Shown here piece by piece: positions 21,967 to 33,200 of a DNA stretch of 46,069 bases. Below the pieces are notes generated by a model, which saw only the letters and a list, made by a program, of their open reading frames with translations, ran no database searches and was not told where the DNA came from. The translations under genes were made by a program, and so were the position numbers. Position 1 is the first letter of the stretch. Each line of letters starts with the position of its first letter. Source of the stretch: Lingula anatina (taxonomy: Eukaryota > Brachiopoda > Lingulata > Lingulida > Lingulidae); assembly GCF_001039355.2 (NCBI RefSeq), contig NW_019773640.1, positions 23,396-69,464 of the forward strand, in the 5' to 3' direction.

Positions 21967-24392
21967 GGCTCCCGTTTCACAAAGAATCTTAAATCCGTAG
22001 ACGTCTTACTCGAGCTGGGTGGCCTAGCTAGGTCGACTTAGCTGAAGTCGACTTGGAGTGTTTCACAAAGAATCTAACGTCTTAGCTTGACGTGCTTACC
22101 GTAGTCGACGCGCACGAGAAACTCTTCAAGAAAAGGAGGAGTAAAATTTCAAAAGTTTTACAAGACATGACGTTCCATGGCCTCTTTCGGCCGAGAACGA
22201 TCATTTATCAACAATAAAAATCAGCCAAATCACAAACAAAGTTTGTTTTTGAACTTAATTGATAAGTTTAACTTCGATACAACTTCAAAGTAACAGTTAA
22301 ACTTTAGTTTGTCGTGGAACACTGCTGAAGGACGTCTAGCGGCCAAAAACATAAACAAACACGCGTTCGGCTGGGTGAAGTGGCATTTTATTTTTAATTT
22401 CAATATTCCATAAATGTCAGTGCTATTCAAGGATATTATATCACAATATCTTGAAGGAGGTATGTTCTTTCAAAATTTTTGTTGTTTATGTTCTCATTTA
22501 CCGAATTTTATTTGAGCTTGCCGACTTAGACTCGCCCTTCAAGAAATCGACGCCTTCAAGAAATCGACGAAAACCGGAAGTGCGTGTTTTTTGCACTGTT
22601 TTTCCTGTCATGCCCATCGTAAACACTGTGTTGTCAAGTAAAACGAAGCGTCTGATACAAAGTATCAAACGCGGCATTCACGTGCTTGCTTGCGATGCGT
22701 TTAGTACACTTTGTTTACACTGACAAGTCGAGGTCATGTTTTTCTATGTAATTACGCAGTTTCAATTTTGATTAGTGAATTTTCTTTTATCTGCATGGTC
22801 ATTTTCCGAACATTTGTATGAGCCACGAAATATTTCTCATCGGAAAATCACCCAGCAGCTTTCCAAGTAGAAGCGAGTGACGTCATGACGCACTTCCGGT
22901 TTTCGTCGAGATCTTGAAGGGATTAGCGTTACGGTTTGCTGCACATTTAAAGCGTTCTGTCTCAAAATGTACTCAACTGCTTGGATTGAAATTTACAGAA
23001 CTTATTCTTCACATGATATCACACATATGTGCTTAATTTGAGAGCTTTAGCTGTTATATGTTTTCTACAGTGCCCATTCAAAATTGAAAAAGAGCTATTT
23101 TCCGTCGATTTCTTGAAGGGCAAGTCTANNNNNNNNNNNNNNNNNNNNNNNNNNNNNNNNNNNNNNNNNNNNNNNNNNNNNNNNNNNNNNNNNNNNNNNN
23201 NNNNNNNNNNNNNNNNNNNNNNNNNNNNNNNNNNNNNNNNNNNNNNNNNNNNNNNNNNNNNNNNNNNNNNNNNNNNNNNNNNNNNNNNNNNNNNNNNNNN
23301 NNNNNNNNNNNNNNNNNNNNNNNNNNNNNNNNNNNNNNNNNNNNNNNNNNNNNNNNNNNNNNNNNNNNNNNNNNNNNNNNNNNNNNNNNNNNNNNNNNNN
23401 NNNNNNNNNNNNNNNNNNNNNNNNNNNNNNNNNNNNNNNNNNNNNNNNNNNNNNNNNNNNNNNNNNNNNNNNNNNNNNNNNNNNNNNNNNNNNNNNNNNN
23501 NNNNNNNNNNNNNNNNNNNNNNNNNNNNNNNNNNNNNNNNNNNNNNNNNNNNNNNNNNNNNNNNNNNNNNNNNNNNNNNNNNNNNNNNNNNNNNNNNNNN
23601 NNNNNNNNNNNNNNNNNNNNNNNNNNNNNNNNNNNNNNNNNNNNNNNNNNNNNNNNNNNNNNNNNNNNNNNNNNNNNNNNNNNNNNNNNNNNNNNNNNNN
23701 NNNNNNNNNNNNNNNNNNNNNNNNNNNNNNNNNNNNNNNNNNNNNNNNNNNNNNNNNNNNNNNNNNNNNNNNNNNNNNNNNNNNNNNNNNNNNNNNNNNN
23801 NNNNNNNNNNNNNNNNNNNNNNNNNNNNNNNNNNNNNNNNNNNNNNNNNNNNNNNNNNNNNNNNNNNNNNNNNNNNNNNNNNNNNNNNNNNNNNNNNNNN
23901 NNNNNNNNNNNNNNNNNNNNNNNNNNNNNNNNNNNNNNNNNNNNNNNNNNNNNNNNNNNNNNNNNNNNNNNNNNNNNNNNNNNNNNNNNNNNNNNNNNNN
24001 NNNNNNNNNNNNNNNNNNNNNNNNNNNNNNNNNNNNNNNNNNNNNNNNNNNNNNNNNNNNNNNNAACTGCTTGGATTGAAATTTACAGAACTTATTCTTC
24101 ACATGATATCACACATATGTGCTTAATTTGAGAGCTTTAGCTGTTATATGTTTTCTACAGTGCCCATTCAAAATTGAAAAAGAGCTATTTTCCGTCGATT
24201 TCTTGAAGGGCAAGTCTAAGTCTCCTCCCGAGGAGGCTTGACATCGTCGACTTACAGCTAAGAAAAAAACGACGTAAGCGACCTTTTAGATTCTTTGTGA
24301 AACGGGACTTAGTGACGTAACGACTTAATTACGTTGGTAACCAAGCCCTAAGTCAGGGAAGCCGACTTAAGTTTTTTTGTGAAGCGGGGGCC
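21967..24392. mobile_element. Complex TIR element with CCGTTTCACAAAG ends
   Basis: The left end GGCTCCCGTTTCACAAAGAA pairs with a right end whose complement reads GGCCCCCGCTTCACAAAAAA. A second set (GTTTCACAAAGAATCTAA at 22068 and its inverse at 24287-24303) lies inside. Further inverted arms are 22525-22552 with 24193-24220 and 22553-22584 with 22889-22920. It contains GTCGAC-rich strings and no recognisable transposase. The real size is uncertain because of the N gap. Confidence 0.6.
23129..24064. other. Assembly gap (936 N), probably spurious
   Basis: The 154 bases before the gap (22975-23128) reappear, apparently identical, directly after it (24065-24218). The two contig ends therefore overlap and the gap may contain nothing. 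Confidence 0.85.
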
Positions 24393-25317
24393 TGAACCGT
24401 AGCGATTCACGACTGCTGTGCAAAGATGTCTCTTTTTTTTAAAATATTGTTACAATTTTAGACGTTTATATGTCCATCTGACATGAAATTCCTTACATGA
24501 CGTCACTAATTCACTTATTACACCAGGGTAGGCACTAATCAGTGACAAATGCCAAGACAAAGGTGACGTTCTGACAGCCTCTTATCTGAGCTAAGATAAA
24601 ATTCCACATTACACTTCAAAATTCCACATGACCGCGATTAATAGCCTCCCGAAAATTCTTTACCCTTGACGCTCTTTGTCGCGCTGGCGGTTGATGCAGG
24701 ATTTTCTGATATTTATTCTTATTGCGTCCATATAACCGCGTATGTCATATTGCCTGCTAGCAATATATAATAGAAGCCCCTTGCTAATGTTAAGTTGGAT
24801 GATTCTCTATGGATAACTGGTCAGTTTTACGACAAAAAAATCACACAACAAGCATTCAGTTCTTTTCTTTAATCAAACATTTATTCACGCGTCTTTTATT
24901 ATAATATAATGTTTCTGAATATCACATCTTTATTTCCCTTCAGACCTAATCTTAATTAATATTAATACCCACTTTGGCGATATGCTATATACAAACAGGG
25001 GTATACCCCGGTATCTTCCAGTTCACATTAAGATGCCCGTACGTGTAATCACACGACAAGGGATTTTAAGCCTTTCCACAACTTTTTTACGACTTCGCTC
25101 CCTTCTGTTAAGTCTTGGACAAATAATGCACGCCATCAGTGTCTGCTTAAATGATATAAAAGGTCAGCGACAACAGCGATCTTGCTCGAGCTGCAGGGGA
25201 GGTCACGTGATCTGAAGGCAGTTGACACTGCAAAGGGGCTCCACTAACCCGATCATCTTTTGACCTTTCCTCGATCACGATTCCAGTACTGTGTATTATT
25301 TGTCCAAGACCGTATCG

Positions 25318-25465
25318 AGCGCGTACCCTCTACCAGGGCCACAGACTGATTTTTCACTAGATATTCACAGATAATGTCTCTGGCTAAATATGGTAAATCT
25401 TCTTATTGTGGCTGGTGTAAAATGTGTCTATTATTTCTGTCGCCCTGGTAGAGGGTAGCAAGCGC
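25318..25465. mobile_element. MITE, ACCCTCTACC family
   Basis: AGCGCGTACCCTCTACCAGG pairs with CCTGGTAGAGGGTAGCAAGC and GC in inverted orientation. Related to 6543-6689. The matching site in unit B (about 37965-38025) keeps only the right part, so the element predates the ZNFX1 duplication and was partly deleted there. Confidence 0.7.
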
Positions 25466-25973
25466 AAACGCTCCGTTTAAGCGATTCTCCGCGTAATAAC
25501 TAACTCGAACAATATATCTGTATCGCTATAGTGGCTCGATGAGAAAAGGACCCATTTCCCTGTGCTTTGTGAAGCATTATGCTCTTCTTTCACATTTTTC
25601 TTAACCTTCAGCTACATTGAATACTATGCCAAAATGTTAGTTTCGAATTACATTACTTTTGTGATTTTTTTCACCATGAAACAATCTACACTGAATTATG
25701 ATATCATCAGGCATCACTAATCCATAGCTTGATCACAAACATTTTTGTAATAAATAAAAAGATAAAATACATACGCGCATGGCTTCATTTTACAACATCG
25801 AACCTCTCTCAAAAATGTCCACATTACAAAAAGCTGTGACACTCCAAATCAGGTATTTCTTGAACTTCAAAAGAGAATGTAATATTACTTCACACTATTA
25901 CTACTCAATGCTTTTTAAATTTTTAGACCTTATATTCTGTACATAATTTAATAAACAATAATATAAGCTGCAC

Positions 25974-25975
<2 letters not shown>

Positions 25976-26018
<43 letters not shown>
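25976..26018. repeat. (AAT)n microsatellite
   Basis: About 14 uninterrupted AAT/ATA units in the 3' flank of ZNFX1 copy A. Unit B has a shorter form near 38560-38578. Confidence 0.9.
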
Positions 26019-26864
26019 CTCAAAGAACACACAATTTTGTCCCACAAAGAGCTAAAAAAATCTCACTGAAGATAACTAACCATTATAATACAATTACATC
26101 ACCAGAAGAAAAAGAAAAAAACTTTGGCTATTTGATCTGGCTATAAAGACTAGTTATCATCTTATTATACTGCTATAATATTTCTTATTACGCATCCACC
26201 TAAACCATAAAAGCACAAATGGAACACAACTTCAGCTAGGCAAATAATGAACTAATAATTAACCATTTCATAATTAATGGATTATCAACAAAATCTAATA
26301 TTATAATATCTTCATCGGTTCATGCCTGACCTTTCTTAAAATCCAATGAATTGATGCTCTTTCACTAAATCTAAACTATTAATAGCAATAATTCGTTTAA
26401 AAAAATCACAACCCACACACAAAATTAAATGCATAAAAGGATCATGTGTATAAACATTTAAAACAATACTTGGGCTACGTAAGAGCTGCTAACGTACGGA
26501 GTCTGAAACCGCGTTGGTGGAAAGGTAAACTTGCTGTGAATTAAACATTTAATGTCATTTTAAATGATTATTACTCAGAATATTGTAACCATTTTACCAT
26601 GCCGCTACATGTAATAAGCTTCTTTTTTTATTCCTAATCAGAAGGGTTCTCTAAAACATAGAAAAGAGTTTTCAGACATATTCTAATTTATCAGTGTCTA
26701 TATCTACTACTAACATACATATACATGTATTGCAATACAACATTTTACAACTGGTCTTTTACAAATCAAATTTTAAAACTGCCATTGAGGAATGTCATCA
26801 AAACGCCGTACGAGCCAGCCAATTCTCAATTTGTCCTTTTAGGTTGTGGGTCGAAGCTCGCTTC

Positions 26865-26870
26865 TTTATT
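26865..26870 (-). terminator. Candidate poly(A) signal, ZNFX1 copy A
   Basis: TTTATT on the + strand, AATAAA on the coding strand, about 410 bases after the stop codon. The same hexamer and flanks are conserved at 39604-39609 for copy B. Other AATAAA-type signals occur further down. Confidence 0.35.
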
Positions 26871-27279
26871 CATCAGCAGTTTTTATCTAATTGTCACAGT
26901 CTAGATACATCCATGGTGTCTTCAAAATATTACAGTTAGGTTTTAGTGTTCATAACACACAATTATTACATGGCACACAGTCTCTGAATGTCTTTGGGAC
27001 AGATAATCTCATAACAAATACACAGCCATCATGATAAATACAGATGTCAGAGAAGAGTTCAATTTCTTCTGAATCATTCACCTGAGTTCCAATAAAATTC
27101 TTGAAATTAGTGAACATAGTTCACATCATCCACATCCCAACAATCCACTTGCAACACTGCTTGTATTTGACCACAATTCATCTCAATTCAAAAATAATTT
27201 ATCACACTGATGTGGCTGAAAATAGAGTAAACTGGATGGTCACGACCCTGCACCAGATCTGACACTAGAAGAAGTTGAA

Positions 27280-30200
27280 TCAAAATCCCTCATAATTTGC
27301 CAAGTTGGCTGCCTCTGACCATGCAGCGTGTCGAGCCCCATCCATTTCTCCAGCCAACTGATTATCATCCCGAAGTCGATGACTCTGTCCACCAATACAA
27401 GCCTTACACTCAGGACATGTTGCTTCTACCATGGCGCCACCACAGTCTCCGATTGCGTAGATATGACCTGTCAATGAAGGGGATACCTTTGTATTCAGCA
27501 GTTTCTATATTGCTGTCAAAGGTCAAAACTTTTATTAACATTTTTATTATCAAACTTTTATCAAACTTTTATCATCAAACATTTTGGCACTTTCTATAGT
27601 AAAGATTGATGTTAATACATGTATATAGGGTATCTATACAGAACTTGTACAGAAAACCCAGAGGTGGTAAAGTTCACAAGTCAAGGTTGGAACTACGACG
27701 GCCAAGATACATGAACAGGTTCACAAATGATCATTGCTGTTTTCAAGCTGACCTAATATTTAAAAAAACTTACCATTTGGACACTTGAACCAATGTCCTT
27801 GGGTCAGACCCATGGCTTGAACAATTTCCTGGCGTTCTGTGTCTGTGATTCCTAGTCCCGAGGCTGGACAGGCCTCCTTCACATCAGAGTATATTCTCTT
27901 CACTTTTGCCTCTCCTTCAGGAGAAAGTGGTTTATTGTCACACAATAGGGTTTTTACTTGATCAAACGCATCAGATAGTTCAGGGGGCAAGGTCCTCCCG
28001 CTCTTTTCTATTTGGGTTTTCATGATGAACCAGTTGCCAAGCAGGGCCAGGCGAGTTGTCTCTGCACTGAACTGGGTTGTTTCCTGCTCGCTGATGTGAA
28101 AACGAGGCTGAACGATCCAAGAATAAAGGGATGTGAGCTCCTTCATAATGTCCTTGAGTTCACTGGCATATTTCTCGGTTTCCTTCTGCTGTTCTACAAG
28201 CTTCGCTTTCATGCCAGAGACCCTTTTAATGAAATTAATTTGATTCTCAATAGAGGCAAACTGATCGCCTGAAACTGTTCCACAGGTAATCTTGAATTCA
28301 AAATGAGCTAAGATATTCTGCGCATGAGACAAGCCACTCGGATCAAGTCTGATGTCAGAAATTTCCCTTTGAAGACGGCTGTGAGTTGCAAGGAGTATGT
28401 GCATATCAACAGCCAACTTCCTTTTCACTAATTCTATATTTGCTAACTGAGTGTTAATCTGCTTGCCATAACGCAGGTTTCTCCTAATTGGTGTCTTACA
28501 CAGAGGGCAGCATTTCAACTGAATACTCATGTTTTTTGATTCACTGCTGTCCATTGCAAAATACTGATCAAGTCCACTGACTTCAAAGTAGTGCTTGCAA
28601 TCCTTGAGTTGCACAAATCGAGCGTCATCTTCGTCCTCAGTCCCAAAGAATATTGTTGTCACCTCCTCGCGATTGCAAACTCGGCAAAATTTGGGACATG
28701 GCTCACCACAAAGGCCAATACATGGATGTCTGCATCTCAGCATCCTGCTACAAGGTTTATTACAAGTTGGACGGTCACACGGCTCACTGCACAGCCTCTT
28801 GCATTTGTGGTGCTTGCAGGCCCATTCACAGGGTTCCATACAAGGCACACAGGGTTCCCCACAGGTCTTTTGGCATTTGCTGTGCACACAGCGGTTCTCA
28901 CATGGTCTCTGACAAGGGGGGCAGTTTTTGGTGCAGGTGCCCTTGCATTGATGTCCACATACTAAGGTGCGATCACATTTGTGTTGGCATGGCATGTGGA
29001 GTCGCCCTTGTCTGCATTTTCCACATTCCCCAGCACATTTGTGCCCACACTCCAGCATTGTCCCACATGGTTGTGGACATGGGAAAGTCTCAGGAGTACG
29101 GTGGCAATACGTCCTCAAAATGTGACCACAAGGCCAGAGACGTTTGTTCAACTTGTCACATGTGTGTTCCTCGCCACACCTGTTGCTGCAGTTGTGCCCA
29201 CAAGGCAGTTTTACATCACATGGCTGATTGCAAGACACCGGAAACGTGTCCACTGAGCAAGCAACCGATTGCTTATGGCCACAGGCTGGCATGACTTTAT
29301 CCACCATCTTCATGCATTTACCACATTCTTCAGAGCAGCGTTTTGTGCACTGATGCATCCTTTTGCAAATAGTTTTCCTGCATGGCTCCATGCATCGTTT
29401 ATTTGCATGCTCTTTATCATAGCTATGGCAGACCTTTTTGCAGACATGTCCACAAGGAAGACGATATTCACAAGGTAGCATGCACCCACCCTCTGGTGCT
29501 TTTCTAAAATCAAGATCTGTCTTGGCAAGAATGCCCTCTTTTTCTGGATGGTTCTGACAGTTCAACAGCAGTCCTTCTCCGATAGACCCACATTTGCGAA
29601 GATCATAAATTATCGTACTCCACATTTCATTACTTTCTAACAGCCTAAGGTTTCCTATCACATAAAAGCCCTTTTTGGCACGTGATAATGCCACACAAAT
29701 GCGGTTTTGAATAGCCAAAAACCCCATGTTCCCTTCTGTGTTGCTGCGGACAAGCGATAGTAAGATGATATCATTCTCTTCTCCTTGAAAATTGTCCACG
29801 GAGGACACACGCACTCCCTGGAATGTTGTCTTGGGCATTATTCTCTTAAACTGCAATAGCTGGCCTGTGTAAGTTGTTAGAATGGTGATCTGCGATGCCC
29901 TGTATCCCTGAAGGAGGAGATAATTACACAGGGCCACGATAAACTTTGCCTCATGTTTATTGGATAGACTACTGTTCTCTCCATCCTTAACTTCTGGATA
30001 GCTATGGTTAACAAAGAACATATTTTTTGAAACGCCTCTGATGTTTTCAGCATCCTCAATGCTTGGGTGATTTTGCAGCTCTGGATAGATGTGCCTTAGC
30101 AATGTAGCAATCTCAGGACGCATGCGGTGCTGCAGCTTTAGGCAGTCAACTTGCATGCCATTGTTAATCATTCTCTCAAAGAGAGACACATCAAGCTTGT

Positions 30201-33200
30201 ACTTCTTTGCCAGATCATAAACTGTTGGTGTTGGTCTTAACTGCTTGTGGTCCCCAATCATGATGAGGTGCTGACACGACTTGGTAAGTGATGTCACAAT
30301 GTGGGCTTCCAGCACTTCAGCTGCTTCCTCAACAATCACAATCTTGGGCTTGACTTCTTGGAGGACGCTGCGGTACTTGGCAGCACCAGTTGTGGTCATG
30401 CCAATCACAGCAGCCTCTTTAAAAATCATCAAATCCTGCTGGTTCTTGACTTCCCTCATGCGTGCTGAGACTTCTTCATACTGTTCCTTATACAGTTCCA
30501 TCTCTTCCTTAAGATGTGTACAGTATTTGGCAATCCAGAAGTGGTATAACCGCCATCTGTCTTTGTTGGATAGGGTCCAGACATTGCCCACTTCAGCAGC
30601 TTCATCTTCAGACATTGCATTCTTGTTGCGAAACCCATCTGGTAGTGTTTTCTTGCGTTTTTTGGATGTTAGACTTTGCACTTGCCAACCCATATCTCCG
30701 TCTTTGGTACTACCAGATTCAGAGATGACAAAATAATCAAAATCAAGAGCAAGAGGAATTATATCAGAAATGAACCCCTTTCTTTCGTCTTCCTCTTCTT
30801 CATCATCAATAATCCTTTGATCTTGCAACAGGTCTCCTTCTTCTTCCACATCAATAACTTCCCCTTTTTCCTCTTCTTCTTCTAGTTGTTCTTCTTCATT
30901 CTCATTTGCTTTCTTCTTTTTTTCTGGGACTTCTCCTTCTTCAAACCATCTATAACCCCCCCGGTCATACAGGTCATTTCCCAAACCTAACCAGTCGACC
31001 ATATTGGAATACTTTTGAGAAGTTAGAGGAGGGTGTTTGAACTTTGTTAGGCTTTTGTAGTGCTTACGGTCAATACAATTCTTCAGTATGTCCTCATGCA
31101 TGATTCCTTGGTCTGTCTGCTCTATGCAAGCTACAATATTTTCTAATTTGAACTCTATTTCCTTCATCTCTGATCTTGAATCAATCAAACCTTCGTAGAC
31201 CCAACTGGGCACCTTCTTGTTTTGACGCATTTCTTCTTTCAGGTTTCTGATTAAAAACTTCTCCAGATCCTTGCTCTTTGACCTACCCCCAACCCTGACA
31301 ATGCCATTGTGTATGAATGTGTGTATGCCCTCCAAAAACTGATCCAATGCATGGTTGGTGTAGCATACAACTAAAACAGGAGTGTTTCCACCCCACACAG
31401 TTTTATTGTAAAGGAGAGCCTGGGCAATCTTCAGACCCAGGTATGTCTTGCCTGTACCAGGTGGTCCCTGTATAACAGCTATCTCTTTGGTTAGGGCTGT
31501 CTTCAGGGCTCGCATTTGGGATTCATCCAGGTGGAACACGTCAGCACTAGGCCAGCGGGAGGTAATCAGTGCTGGCACCTGTTGGGCACTCTCAGCTGCC
31601 AGACTGTACACTGGGAAGTAATCATCATCACCATTATCTGTACCATCTTCGAGTTGAAGGAAGGGTTCCTGTCTTTGCACACGTGGGTCAACTGTTAGTG
31701 GACTTAAATCAAATGCAACTCTATACCGGGCTGTTCTCAGGTATTTTGGTGGAACCACCTCCCTTTCACAGTGAACTATATATCTTTCCAATGGAAATTC
31801 ATCCTCGTCAATAGTCTGTAATCCAGTGAGAACATGTCGACACGCCTCAAAATAGGCAGTTGTCTCAGCCATAATGAAGGAGGTGGCAGGTGAAATTCTG
31901 TGTACCTCTCCCCTTTTCTGCTCAAAGCGTACTTCTAGGAACCCTTTAGCCAAGTCTTTTGGATTGCGGTTGGCAACTGTGGCAAACAGAAATGTTTGGA
32001 AATTATCCTGGGACAGACATACAAGAGAACCAAAGATCAGTCTTTTAGTGGACTCCCACCTCACCCCCTTAAGCTTGGACACATCAAAACGTATTCTATA
32101 CACCAATCCATTTGCTGTGCACACTGGATTAACCACATGGACATCATGGTAGATTCGAATATCTTGAAGGCGGTCATCTCTTTGGTTTACAGAACCAATA
32201 TTTAAATATTTTGCTATCCCCTCCCTTAAAGGCCGAACAAAATCTTCGCGCAGGAGGCGGAACTGGACATCAAGATAATGGTTGACATCTTGGTATCTAC
32301 CACGTGTTTTATTTGCTCTTAGAAATGGCTCTTTTTTCAAGTTGATGTCATCAAGAGTGGGGAAAATGGGAACACTTCTGAAATCATCCGGTGGGAGCTG
32401 ATCATCAGAAGCTATGGCCATGTTACAACCGGCACTGATTTCTTGTTCCGTCTTCAAAATGGCTTCACTCAAGTTGTTCACCTGTGACAACTGACGCTCA
32501 ATATTTTCATCAACGATGTCACTATTCACCCGAAGCTTCATAATGGTGCTACTTAACATCGACAATGGGCCCAAAACAATTGCTACTGCAGCTTTTGGTA
32601 ACCTAATAAGTAGTTCTCTTAACATCTTTAGCATGTCTTCTATGGGCTGTTTAAATTCTTCTTGCTTGTAAACTGAACCTTCTAGACCCATCTGGGCAGT
32701 GTACATTACAAGGTGCACACTAAGAAATTTGGAGTCTTTGACTATGTTTAGCAGCTGTATCAAAAGCTGGGGCGATGAGCTGCATGTGCAAGCTTTAGCT
32801 AACAAGGCAAGGACAAGCTTGATCCAATCAGGTTTCAACGAGTCTGATGACAAGAGTTCCCGAAATCCACATCTTGAGTGATTAAGTGTGGTTAATAGTT
32901 CAGAAGGTTCTTGTGACTGAAATTCAACAAGTTTACAGTACCCAATAATTGGCATCCTCCTCTCTGCATCCTGTCTTGCATGACTGCCCCCTCTATTGGT
33001 ATTTCTCGGCATATCATTGACATATCTTCCTTGTTGCCTTGAAGAAGATATTGTTGAGGATATGTTACAAATATCAGTTACCAATAAAATAATAGTATAT
33101 ATCAATTAGCAGCAAATTAGACAACAAAGTTGGCAAATGTGTAATACACAGACATTTTAATTTTAAAAACAAGTAAATTCAAAGAAACAGTTTAAATGTT

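Larger units (their letters stand above)
24393..27279. other. Non-coding spacer and 3' flank of ZNFX1 copy A
   Basis: AT-rich and without a credible gene. From about 24700 it aligns with 37430-40007 downstream of ZNFX1 copy B, for example ATTGCCTGCTAGCAATAT at 24749 and 37468. It holds a MITE (25318-25465), an (AAT)n run (about 25976-26018) and probably the 3' UTR of ZNFX1 copy A near its right end. Confidence 0.6.
24700..33150 (-). repeat. Tandem duplication unit A (ZNFX1 copy A)
   Basis: Direct repeat of about 37430-45880, covering 2.6 kb of 3' flank, the last two coding exons and about 110 bases of the preceding intron. Homology fades near 24700/37430 on the left and near 33150/45880 on the right, although the right limit cannot be tested because the window ends. 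Confidence 0.75.

Noticed and set aside
22451-22723. 90-codon open frame inside the TIR element
   Set aside because: It contains the inverted arms at 22525-22584, shows no domain and is not transposase-like.
23029-24126. Long open frames on both strands across the N gap
   Set aside because: They consist almost entirely of Ns and include a duplicated contig end.
28591-29294. Plus-strand Cys/His-rich open frames opposite the NFX1 fingers (also 41376-42193)
   Set aside because: They are antisense shadows of the repeated Cys codons in ZNFX1; no independent support.
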